This document shows positions 8,456-16,042 of a stretch of 64,000 nt of DNA, in pieces (position 1 is the stretch's first letter; each line of letters starts with the position of its first letter). Source of the stretch: Natrialba magadii ATCC 43099 (GTDB lineage: Archaea; Halobacteriota; Halobacteria; Halobacteriales; Natrialbaceae). The stretch is from contig NC_013923.1 of assembly GCF_000025625.1 (NCBI RefSeq), forward strand, positions 186,001 through 250,000, read 5' to 3'. Under the pieces are notes generated by a model that had not been told where the DNA came from, made no database searches, and was given only the letters and a program-made list of their open reading frames with translations. The position numbers and the translations under genes are program-made.

Positions 8456-8510
8456 AGCGAAGGGTAGACGCCCAGAGATGGTAAGTCGCTCGCTGTCTCG
8501 TGAGCTACCC

Positions 8511-8570
8511 TACCGTCTCTTAGCCTACCGTCTCTTAGCCTACCGTCTCTTAGCCTACCCTCTCTTACCC
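8511..8570. repeat. 15-bp tandem repeat, four copies
   Basis: Unit TACCGTCTCTTAGCC, perfect at 8511-8525, 8526-8540 and 8541-8555, then a variant copy at 8556-8570 and a decayed fifth. It lies in the 246-bp gap between the small zinc protein and the E1-like gene; no gene is visible there. Confidence 0.92.
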
Positions 8571-8701
8571 TATCCTCCCTGGCTACTATCTGTAAACAGC
8601 GAGAGAATGCTGCCGTTCACGGCGGGCGAGGATATCACAGTGGGTGACTCGTTGCGGGGACGGGCCACTGATCACACTCACGGTTCCGCGTCCGACAGCC
8701 A

Positions 8702-9538
8702 TCACTCGGTACTCGCTGACCGCTCGATTCGACATCGATCGTCGTACGCGACCGTCTCGAGGGACTCGATCTCGGGACCGTTCGGCCCGCAGAGCGGACA
8801 GTCCGGGTCGCGTTTGAGTGGCGTCCGGAGGAAGGTTGCGTCCGTCCCGTCGTAGCGAAGCAGGTGGCCCTCGAGCGGCTCGCCAATCCCGAGCAGCAGC
8901 TTGAGGACTTCGGTGGCCTGCAGGCAGCCGATCGTACCTGGGGCAGTCGGGAAGACCCCCATCGGCTCGTCCGAGGGGATTCCCTCCTCGCCAGGCGGTT
9001 CGGGAAGCAAACACCGGTAACAGGGCCCATCGGGCCGAAAGACAGTCGTCTGCCCCTCGAAGCCGTAGACCGCCCCGTGGACGAACGGGATGCCAGCGAG
9101 GACGGCTGCATCGTTGACGACAAATCGGCCGACGAAGTTGTCCAGCGCGTCGACGACGACATCGTGCCCCTCGAGCAACGCTTCGGCGCTCGAGGGTTCT
9201 ATCCGCGTCTCGTGCGTCTCGATGTCGATCGCCGGGTTGAGCGCGTCGACGAATCGCGCCGCGCTGTCGACCTTGGGGTCGCCGATGTCGTCGACGGTGT
9301 GGACGACCTGCCGCTGAAGATTTGAGCGTTTGACTCGCCCGTCGTCGACGATACCGATCGTTCCGACGCCGGCGGCCGCGAGGTACTGAATGATCGAGGA
9401 GCCCAGTCCACCCACACCGACGACGAGGACGCAACTCGAGAGCAACGTCCGCTGGTCAGCCGGGTCGATGCCCTCGATCAAGAGTTGACGTGAGTAGCGG
9501 TCCCGTTGCCGGGGCTCGAGCGTGGAGTCACCGTCCAT
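8702..9538 (-). CDS. ThiF/MoeB/HesA (E1-like) adenylyltransferase, UbaA paralogue
   Basis: A 278-residue cytoplasmic enzyme of the family that adenylates the C-terminal glycine of ubiquitin-like or sulfur-carrier proteins. The nucleotide fold GVGGLGS is at residues 41-47, the adenylation motif RSNLQRQ at 71-77, and zinc cysteines are C173, C176, C247 and C250. In haloarchaeal UbaA and in MoeB relatives used for sulfur transfer, a conserved Cys sits in a CAEAG-like loop shortly after the first zinc pair. Here the corresponding segment reads PSDEPMGV and has no Cys, so thioester chemistry may be lost. The start at 9538 matches the family N-terminus. This may be a second copy beside a true ubaA elsewhere. 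Confidence 0.85.
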   Translation of the reverse strand: MDGDSTLEPRQRDRYSRQLLIEGIDPADQRTLLSSCVLVVGVGGLGSSIIQYLAAAGVGTIGIVDDGRVKRSNLQRQVVHTVDDIGDPKVDSAARFVDALNPAIDIETHETRIEPSSAEALLEGHDVVVDALDNFVGRFVVNDAAVLAGIPFVHGAVYGFEGQTTVFRPDGPCYRCLLPEPPGEEGIPSDEPMGVFPTAPGTIGCLQATEVLKLLLGIGEPLEGHLLRYDGTDATFLRTPLKRDPDCPLCGPNGPEIESLETVAYDDRCRIERSASTE

Positions 9539-9699
9539 ACGGCTCGTCCGACGCGAACGATCAAATAACGGCGGTTCGAGGGGACTCCGGGCGAGCGTGG
9601 TGGAGTCGTGTCGCCACCCACGGCTGCGACGACTGAACCGATTGCAACGACTGTACCGATTGCAACAAAGCAAAGACTGTGGTCACCATACGCCACGAC

Positions 9700-10551
9700 A
9701 TGAACGAGTACAACGATATCCTCATTGCAACGGACGGCAGTGACGTCGCCACGGACGCAGCAACCGCCGGAATCGCACTCGCTGAAACGCTCTCGGCGTC
9801 CGTCCACGCCCTGTCGGTCGTCGAAGAGGGCCGGGGAAGCGACGACCGGCGGAAACGACGAGAAGCGTACGCGAAGGAGGTTGCGACGCGGGCCAGCGAG
9901 GCAGGCCTGGAGTCCGCCGCAGTCGTCCGGGCAGGTCGTCCGGCGAGCACAGTCCTCGAGCACGCCGACGAGGTCGACGCCGACCTGATCGTGGTCGGCA
10001 CGCACGGTCGGACGGGGCTACGACAGGCGCTGCTGGGCAGCGTCGCACTCGAGGTGATCCGGGACGCCCGGCGGCCAGTGCTCACGGTCGGCGCGGGGGC
10101 GGAAGGACCAGTCCACCTCGCCGATGGTGACGTCGACGACGTGTGTCTGGCCACCGACGGCTTGACGGGATCGGCTGCAGCGACTGAACACGCGCTCGCA
10201 CTGGCCGACGCCTGCGACGCAACACTGCACGTGCTGTACGCCGTCGAACCCGACGGGGACCCAGAAAACGAAGCACTCCGCTCGGCGTTCGAGAAACACG
10301 GCGAGAAGACGACGGCTGGTGTCACCGAGCGGGCCGACGAACGCGGCGTCGACACTGTCGAGGCCGTCGAACAGGGTGCGCCGACTGACATCGTTCTCGA
10401 GTACACCGAGCACAACGATGTCGATCTGCTCGTAATGGGGACCGAGAGCAAATCCAACATCGAACGGCTCGTTGTCGGCAGCGTCTCCCAGCGGGTGGTG
10501 CCGAACGCGAGTGTGCCGGTACTGACCGTTCGGACGCTCGAAGACTCCTAA
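9700..10551 (+). CDS. universal stress protein, tandem double-domain
   Basis: A 283-residue cytoplasmic protein of two fused Usp domains (about 1-140 and 145-283). The first carries GTHGRTGLRQALLGS, an intact nucleotide-binding motif. The second has the weaker MGTESKSNIERLVVGS. The ATG at 9700 is chosen because the first strand follows directly; a GTG at 9679 is possible. It is divergent from the E1-like gene, with 161 bp between starts. The stop codon lies in the first copy of a 30-bp-period repeat. Confidence 0.9.
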   Translation: MNEYNDILIATDGSDVATDAATAGIALAETLSASVHALSVVEEGRGSDDRRKRREAYAKEVATRASEAGLESAAVVRAGRPASTVLEHADEVDADLIVVGTHGRTGLRQALLGSVALEVIRDARRPVLTVGAGAEGPVHLADGDVDDVCLATDGLTGSAAATEHALALADACDATLHVLYAVEPDGDPENEALRSAFEKHGEKTTAGVTERADERGVDTVEAVEQGAPTDIVLEYTEHNDVDLLVMGTESKSNIERLVVGSVSQRVVPNASVPVLTVRTLEDS

Positions 10552-10624
10552 CGCGGTCGGCGACTTTTACACTGCTCCTAACGCGGCCGTCAACATCGAG
10601 ACAGCTCCTAACACGGCCGCCGAC
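10545..10624. repeat. three copies of a 20-bp motif at exact 30-bp period, starting on the Usp stop codon
   Basis: CTCCTAACGCGGYCG-type copies begin at 10545, 10575 and 10605. The first copy contains the TAA stop of the Usp gene (10549-10551) and the other two lie downstream. Confidence 0.88.
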
Positions 10625-10707
10625 GCGTCGGAGTTCGAGTGGATCGGCTCCGTCGAAGTCCGAATGGACGAGGGGTGACTGGCTCGCGAGCGTCGAATCA
10701 TGTTCCG

Positions 10708-11850
10708 TCACTCGTCGCCGGTGGCGTCCACCGAGAGCCGCCGACCGATCGCATCGGCACCGATGAGCGCGTCGCGGACGTCCGCCGGCGACACCGGGAA
10801 CGGTTCGTTGTGGATCGTCTCGTCCTCCGCGCAGGCCGCCTCCGCCACGACCTCGAGAGCGTCCGGTTCAGGGTCCTCGAGACCGATCTCGGCGAGCGTG
10901 GTCGGCAGGCCGACCGACGCCGCGAAATCGGCCACGTCCTCGACGAACGCGTCGTCCCGCCCCTCGAGGACGAGTTGGGCGAGCGTGCCGACGGTAACCT
11001 TCTCCCCGTGGGTCGCGCCGTGAGTGTCCTCGAGTTGCGTTAGTCCGTTGTGGATCGCGTGGGCGGCGGCCAGTCCGCCGCTCTCGAACCCGAGACCGCT
11101 GAGAAGCGTGTTCGCCTCGACGACCGCTTCGGTGCTGTCCGTGACTGCATCGCGTTCGACGGCGTCGACCGCCGATCGGCCGTGTTCGCGTAGCGTCGTG
11201 TAGGCGAGTCTGGCGATCTGCTGGGCCGTTCGCGTCGATCGCGCGCCGAAGATCGTCGTCGCACCAGAGCGGTGGGCCGCGTCGGCCTCGAACCAGGTCG
11301 CAAGCGCGTCGCCGATGCCACCACGAAACAACCGCGTCGGCGCTTTGGCGACGATCTCGGTGTCGACGAGTACGAGCTCGGGATGGCGCTCGTAGACGTG
11401 GAACTCGACGAACTCGCCGGCTTCGGTGTAGATGACCGCGACCGAACTCGTCGGCGCGTCAGTCGAGGCGATCGTCGGGAGCGAAACGAGCGCACCGCCG
11501 GTGTGCTCGCGTGCGGCTCTCGCGGTATCGATCGCTTTCCCGCCGCCAGCACCGACGAGAACGTCAGCGCCGAACTCCTCGTGGACGTCGGCGACGCGTT
11601 CGATTTCGCTCTCCGAGCACTCGCCGTTGAACTCCTCGAGCGTGACGTCGAACCCCGCGGACTCGAGTCCGTCCCGGACTCGGTCGCCGACGAGGTCGAG
11701 GACCAGATCGTCCCCGAGGACGACAGCGCTGTTCCCGAGGTCTTCGGCGTGGTCGCCGAGGTCGGCGATGGCGTTTCGTCCCTGTACGTATCCCGCTGGA
11801 GATCTGAATACCTGTGTCTGTGTCTGTGTCTGTGTCTGTGTCTGTGTCAT
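10708..11850 (-). CDS. gldA: glycerol dehydrogenase family (iron-containing alcohol dehydrogenase fold)
   Basis: A 380-residue cytoplasmic NAD(P)-dependent dehydrogenase that would interconvert glycerol and dihydroxyacetone, with zinc or iron in the active site. GAGGGKAIDTAR is the dinucleotide-binding loop, and metal ligands are expected at the Asp in GGIGDALATW and the two His in AIHNGLTQLEDTHGATHGEKV. The start at 11850 follows family length. Residues 2-13 are six Thr-Gln repeats encoded by a perfect hexanucleotide tract, an in-frame microsatellite. It follows the lipid-kinase gene on the same strand at 117 bp. sn-Glycerol-1-phosphate dehydrogenase is an alternative but fits less well. Confidence 0.82.
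   Translation of the reverse strand: MTQTQTQTQTQTQVFRSPAGYVQGRNAIADLGDHAEDLGNSAVVLGDDLVLDLVGDRVRDGLESAGFDVTLEEFNGECSESEIERVADVHEEFGADVLVGAGGGKAIDTARAAREHTGGALVSLPTIASTDAPTSSVAVIYTEAGEFVEFHVYERHPELVLVDTEIVAKAPTRLFRGGIGDALATWFEADAAHRSGATTIFGARSTRTAQQIARLAYTTLREHGRSAVDAVERDAVTDSTEAVVEANTLLSGLGFESGGLAAAHAIHNGLTQLEDTHGATHGEKVTVGTLAQLVLEGRDDAFVEDVADFAASVGLPTTLAEIGLEDPEPDALEVVAEAACAEDETIHNEPFPVSPADVRDALIGADAIGRRLSVDATGDE
11812..11847. repeat. perfect hexanucleotide microsatellite (six CTGTGT units) inside a gene
   Basis: It encodes six Thr-Gln dipeptides directly after the start Met of the glycerol dehydrogenase. Slippage by whole units would change the N-terminus length but not the frame. Confidence 0.97.
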
Positions 11851-11967
11851 GCGTACTCCTCGAGACTGGTGTCTCGAAGCTGTCCCCCCTACGACGGTAC
11901 AGACCAAATAAGCAAGTGCTGATTCCCCTGGGTCAGAACCGAGTGGTCATCCCCCTGCAAAACCCCG

Positions 11968-13071
11968 TCAGCGACGCCCCCACCGATTACGAGTAGATTC
12001 TGCGGGCTCGGCCAGCACGGAGAGACGCCGCTCGCAAATCGACAACTCGAGTTCGGTCGCCGAGAGGGGTTCGCCGTCGAGACTGAAGTTGACCGGCGCG
12101 CCATCGTCCGCCCGGGTCGCAATCGACAGCGACGACGCCTCGAACCTGGTGACCGGTCCCGGGATCGTCCCAGGGTCGGCATCGAGCGCGCCCGATACGT
12201 CGTTCTCCTCGAGCGACTCGTCGTCGCCTCCCGTTTCGAGAACGACGACCTCGAGAGTGCCATCCGACATGGGGGATCGGGGCCGTCTGCTGACCGTCGG
12301 CAGTCGGAAGGCGTTCCCGACGAGGACGAGCAACGCGTTTCCCCGCCACGTCGACGGCGTCCCGTCGTCATCGGTGTCGCCACCGGAAGCACCAGCGCAG
12401 GCGGTTTCGCCATCAGTGACCCGTATCTCGAGGGGGACCCCGTCGTACTCGGGGAGCAAGCGAAGCGTCGTGAGTACGTACGCGAACGATCCAAACTGGC
12501 GTTTCCACTCGTCGGGCGTCGTCGCGTTGGCCTCTGCGGAGAGGCCGGCTAGACAGGTGTTGATGAAGGGCTGGCCGTCGGCGATTCCGACGTCGATCCG
12601 ACGACTGGTACCGGCGTCGATCGCATCGAACCCCGCGTCTGCGTCCGGAATGCCGAGGGTTCTGGCGAAGACGTTAGCGGTTCCCGTCGGGACGATGGCG
12701 ACGTCGACGCGATCGAGCGCGTCGGCCTCACGGAGGCCATGGATGACTTCGTTGACCGTACCGTCGCCGCCTGCGACAGCGATCACTGAGATACTGCTGT
12801 TACCGTTGCCGTTGCCGTCACCGTCACAGTCACCGCCACTGTCACCGTTGCCGTTACCGTGGAGGGCCGCCTCGCGAGCAAATCTGCGTGCGTCACCCGG
12901 GCCCCTCGTCTCGCGAACCTCGAAACCTCGCTTCGCTCCCCGCGCTCGAACGTCGGGAGCGTGGTCTCCAGACCCGCTTGCAGGATTGCAAATGAGCAGT
13001 CGGTCGGTGTCGGGTTCAGTCTCTTGGTCCGAGTCGGATGCGGACTCGGACACGAACCGTCGTTCGTTCAT
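11968..13071 (-). CDS. diacylglycerol-kinase-fold (YegS/BmrU-type) lipid kinase
   Basis: A 367-residue protein with the DAGK catalytic fold, which phosphorylates a lipid hydroxyl with ATP at the membrane surface. Motifs are ICNPASGSGD near the N-terminus, the glycine-rich GGDGTVNEVIHGL, PTGTANVFARTL and a C-terminal FSLDGEPL. An inserted Gly/Asn/Asp-rich stretch (about residues 75-98), coded by imperfect 6-bp repeats, lies just before the GGDGT strand and is probably a surface loop. The ATG at 13071 gives the best N-terminus; the longer frame upstream lacks family similarity. It is in line with PAC2 upstream (92 bp) and gldA downstream, so the three may be co-transcribed. The lipid substrate is unknown. 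Confidence 0.85.
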   Translation of the reverse strand: MNERRFVSESASDSDQETEPDTDRLLICNPASGSGDHAPDVRARGAKRGFEVRETRGPGDARRFAREAALHGNGNGDSGGDCDGDGNGNGNSSISVIAVAGGDGTVNEVIHGLREADALDRVDVAIVPTGTANVFARTLGIPDADAGFDAIDAGTSRRIDVGIADGQPFINTCLAGLSAEANATTPDEWKRQFGSFAYVLTTLRLLPEYDGVPLEIRVTDGETACAGASGGDTDDDGTPSTWRGNALLVLVGNAFRLPTVSRRPRSPMSDGTLEVVVLETGGDDESLEENDVSGALDADPGTIPGPVTRFEASSLSIATRADDGAPVNFSLDGEPLSATELELSICERRLSVLAEPAESTRNRWGRR

Positions 13072-13163
13072 ACCCGTCGTTGTAGTCGATGCGTCATATT
13101 CGCGGCGGTCGAACGGTCGGGTTAGTCCTACCCTGGTCGGGCGATAGTAAAGAGACAGAACGA

Positions 13164-13925
13164 TTACTGGAACATTCCCGTCTGGACCTGCTGTTGCTGC
13201 TGGCCCTGGTCCTCCGCCATCTGCTGGTACTGCTGGGCGATCTGTTGCATCTGTTGTTGGATCTCTTCGGCCTGCTCGTCGAGCGCCGTTGTGTCGATGT
13301 CGAAGTCGACGAGGGGTTCGAGTGCGGTCTCGGTCACCGACTTGGCGGCCTTCGGATCCGGGAGGTACGGGTGGGCGCGAACGATCAACAGGGCAGCCGG
13401 AACGTCGGCCTGGTAACATTCGCGAACGAGCGAGCCAGTGATGCCGCCGACCAGCCCGTGTTCGTCCGGAACCGTAATACCGGCATCACGGAGATCATCC
13501 CTGATGTCGTCGGTCGTCGCAACGCCAGTGACCTCGCCGATCTCCTCCTCAGACTGGGCCGGCGCGCCCGCGAGAAAGATCGCCCGGCCGAAGTCGTCGG
13601 ACAGTTCCTCGAGCACGCACTTCGAGAGCGGTTCGAACGCCGGTTCGGGAAGTGCGAGGTCACTCTCGAGAGTCATCACGGCCGGATCCGACCCAGCGTA
13701 CACCCGAACCAGGTCCTGGACGAGGCCGTCCTCGAAGGTCACAACGGGCGGGAACTCGTCCGACGCGACATTCCCGTAGTGTTCGAGGCCGAGCTGTTCT
13801 GTGATCTGGTCGACGGCGATCGACGCGACGAGACCATGTCCCGGAAGCCCCTCGATCAGCGTCGGGGATTTGGCCCGGACGTCCGCGACCTGCTCGAACG
13901 ACGCGGCTGTCGTCTGTTCAGTCAT
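13164..13925 (-). CDS. PAC2 family protein (proteasome assembly chaperone-like)
   Basis: A 253-residue soluble protein of the PAC2 family, related to eukaryotic proteasome assembly chaperone 2; the archaeal role is not established. The family core is visible in LIEGLPGHGLVASIAVDQI, GAPAQSEEEIGEVTGVATT and GLVGGITGSLV. After about residue 215 the protein becomes a Gln-rich amphipathic helix, probably a coiled coil (EEIQQQMQQIAQQYQQMAE), ending in a run of Gln. It is the first gene of a possible PAC2-kinase-gldA transcript. Confidence 0.87.
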   Translation of the reverse strand: MTEQTTAASFEQVADVRAKSPTLIEGLPGHGLVASIAVDQITEQLGLEHYGNVASDEFPPVVTFEDGLVQDLVRVYAGSDPAVMTLESDLALPEPAFEPLSKCVLEELSDDFGRAIFLAGAPAQSEEEIGEVTGVATTDDIRDDLRDAGITVPDEHGLVGGITGSLVRECYQADVPAALLIVRAHPYLPDPKAAKSVTETALEPLVDFDIDTTALDEQAEEIQQQMQQIAQQYQQMAEDQGQQQQQVQTGMFQ

Positions 13926-14070
13926 ACGTGGGGGTGGCTACAGCGTCGGTGACTATGATAGTATGGCTGGTCCTGAAGAGTCCGCTCGTTGATTGACGGG
14001 TCGCGTCGCTCACCGGCCGACGTGGGAGCGGACTGTACCTACTTGTGGGCGAACGTGGTAGGAGGCCCCG

Positions 14071-15318
14071 ATGTACAACACAATTCTCGTACCGACCGAC
14101 GGGAGTCCGGTAGCGGAAGATGTCGGAACGTACGCAATCGGACTCGCAGAGCGATTCGACGCGGCGATACACGTCGTCTCCGTCCTCGAGGGAGGGCTCG
14201 TCGCCAGCGGTGACGAAGACGAGGGTGAACGAGCGGTTGAGGAACTGGCCGATCGCGCACGGGATCGCGGCCTCGACGTGACGACCGAACTCCGCGAGCA
14301 GGCGGATGCGGTTCACGAAGAGATCCTCGCAGCGGCCGACGAACGCGACGCGGACCTGATCGCGATGGGGACGACCGGCCGCAGCGGAGTCGGCAGATTC
14401 CTGCTTGGCAGCGTCGCCGAACAGACGCTACGGGAGTCGTCAGTCCCGGTCGCGACCGTCCACGAAGAGACGGCACTCGAAGGCGCGTTCGAGCGCGTCC
14501 TGGTTCCGACTGACGGAAGCCACAGCTCGGAGGCCGCCCTCGAGCACGCCATCGATCTCGCGGCCGAAACCGGCGCGCGGCTGCACATCGTCCACGTGAG
14601 CGACGAGGAGGCCGTCGAAGAGATGGAGACGTTCGACGTTGCGGATACTACTGCGGCTAGTGACGACGACGAGATCGGTCTCGAACCGGTCGACGACGCG
14701 CTCGAGTACCTGCGCGGGACGCAACTGGACGTCGTCGACATATCGATTCCGAGCGGGCGAGTCGACCAGCAAATCCTCGCGACTGCCGCAACGTCCGATG
14801 CCGACTGCATCGTGATGGGAACGCACGGCGAGACTGGACTGCGGCGCTACCTCCTCGGAAGTACGACCGAACGCGTCGTCCGTTTCACCGGCGTGCCGGT
14901 GATCGGCATCAGCGCGACGCGCGCCGAAGCCGTGACCGTCGAGTATCTCGATTACCAGGTCGTCGACGAACGGGGCTGGTCACTCGAGGACGAGGACCTC
15001 CTCGAGCGGGCCGCGGAAGGCGACCTCGACGACGAGGCTCACGGCACGTTCGAGGTGGGACGCGACGAGTACGTCCTCGACGCCGCCGAGGCGGCCGGCC
15101 ACAGTTGGCCGTTTCACTGTCGGGCCGGCGGCTGTGTGAACTGTACTGCCGTGTTGCTCGAGGGGGAACTCGAGATGGACGTCCAGCGAAGTCTTTCGGA
15201 GGAGGAAGTCGAAGAAAAGGGGTTCCGGTTGACTTGTGTAGCCACGCCAGCAAGCGATTCGATCGAACTCGTCTATGGGGCGAAGCATCTCGACGAGCTT
15301 CGTGATCGCGTCGTATAG
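14071..15318 (+). CDS. fusion of two Usp domains with a halobacterial-type [2Fe-2S] ferredoxin
   Basis: A 415-residue cytoplasmic protein in one uninterrupted frame. Residues 1-132 and 141-282 are Usp domains with nucleotide loops GTTGRSGVGRFLLGS and GTHGETGLRRYLLGS. Residues 286-415 are a complete plant-type ferredoxin with the acidic halobacterial insert (LDYQVVDERGWSLEDEDL), iron ligands C350, C355, C358 and C389 (C-x4-C-x2-C then C), and the family ending AKHLDELRDRVV. The join lacks any start-like or stop codon, so this is a genuine fusion and not two genes. The next gene, 73 bp on, encodes an MsrQ-like heme membrane protein, a plausible electron-transfer partner. The function is inferred: nucleotide- or stress-gated one-electron carrier. 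Confidence 0.9.
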   Translation: MYNTILVPTDGSPVAEDVGTYAIGLAERFDAAIHVVSVLEGGLVASGDEDEGERAVEELADRARDRGLDVTTELREQADAVHEEILAAADERDADLIAMGTTGRSGVGRFLLGSVAEQTLRESSVPVATVHEETALEGAFERVLVPTDGSHSSEAALEHAIDLAAETGARLHIVHVSDEEAVEEMETFDVADTTAASDDDEIGLEPVDDALEYLRGTQLDVVDISIPSGRVDQQILATAATSDADCIVMGTHGETGLRRYLLGSTTERVVRFTGVPVIGISATRAEAVTVEYLDYQVVDERGWSLEDEDLLERAAEGDLDDEAHGTFEVGRDEYVLDAAEAAGHSWPFHCRAGGCVNCTAVLLEGELEMDVQRSLSEEEVEEKGFRLTCVATPASDSIELVYGAKHLDELRDRVV

Positions 15319-15391
15319 GAGTCCTACCGGGAATAGCTTTATTTGAGCGATCGGTGTTCATCTGGTCACAATCGAGTGACACGACGATACC

Positions 15392-16042
15392 ATGACGGCA
15401 GACACCAACAACGAGCTCACCCATCATCTGGGCGTAGCGATCGGAAGCATCGTCGTCGCAGTCCTGCTGTGGGTCGTCGGATACGGGGAGCAGCGGGTCG
15501 TCGGCGCCATTCCCTTCTTCATCCTGTTTTTCGTGATGGTTATCGGCCCACTGGTTCGCATCCGGCCGTCGATCAGGCGTCGGTTCTCCGGGAACTTCCC
15601 CGTGAACTGGCGGTCGGAACTGGGGATCTGGTTCGCCATCTGGTCGGTCGTCCACGTCCTGTTCGTCTTCTGGGCACGGGACTGGGACGTCGTCGGCTAT
15701 CTCGTCGACATGAGTCCGTGGGCGTTCGGGGCCATGGTTGCCGTCCTCATCGCGATCGTGCTGGCGTTTACCTCCAACAACTGGGCCTACGACTATCTCG
15801 GTGCAAAAGCGTGGAAGTGGCACCAGAGCCACGGGACGTACGTCATCTTCTGGCTCGTGGCCGTCCACGGCTACGATCGAGCGTATCTCCGTCCGTACGA
15901 AGAGATGGGCTTTCCCTCGGACGACCCGCTCCACCTGATTTACCTCGCAATGATCGTCCTGGTGGTCATCCTCCACGTGGTCGCGTTCGCGGCTGTCGTC
16001 TCCGAGTATCGGAAGAGTGGCGAGTATCCACCCGATCTCTAG
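15392..16042 (+). CDS. ferric-reductase-like (MsrQ-type) heme membrane protein
   Basis: A 216-residue membrane protein with about six helices. The core resembles the ferric-reductase-like domain: H88 in one helix, and WKWHQSHGTYVIFWLVAVH placing H147 and H159 one helical run apart, as heme-b ligands do in MsrQ and YedZ. The family passes electrons from a soluble donor through heme to an extracytoplasmic acceptor. The gene directly follows the Usp-ferredoxin fusion, whose iron-sulfur domain could be that donor (inference). Its stop codon shares the bases CTAG at 16039-16042 with the stop of the convergent ClC gene. No NAD- or FAD-binding domain is attached. Confidence 0.78.
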   Translation: MTADTNNELTHHLGVAIGSIVVAVLLWVVGYGEQRVVGAIPFFILFFVMVIGPLVRIRPSIRRRFSGNFPVNWRSELGIWFAIWSVVHVLFVFWARDWDVVGYLVDMSPWAFGAMVAVLIAIVLAFTSNNWAYDYLGAKAWKWHQSHGTYVIFWLVAVHGYDRAYLRPYEEMGFPSDDPLHLIYLAMIVLVVILHVVAFAAVVSEYRKSGEYPPDL

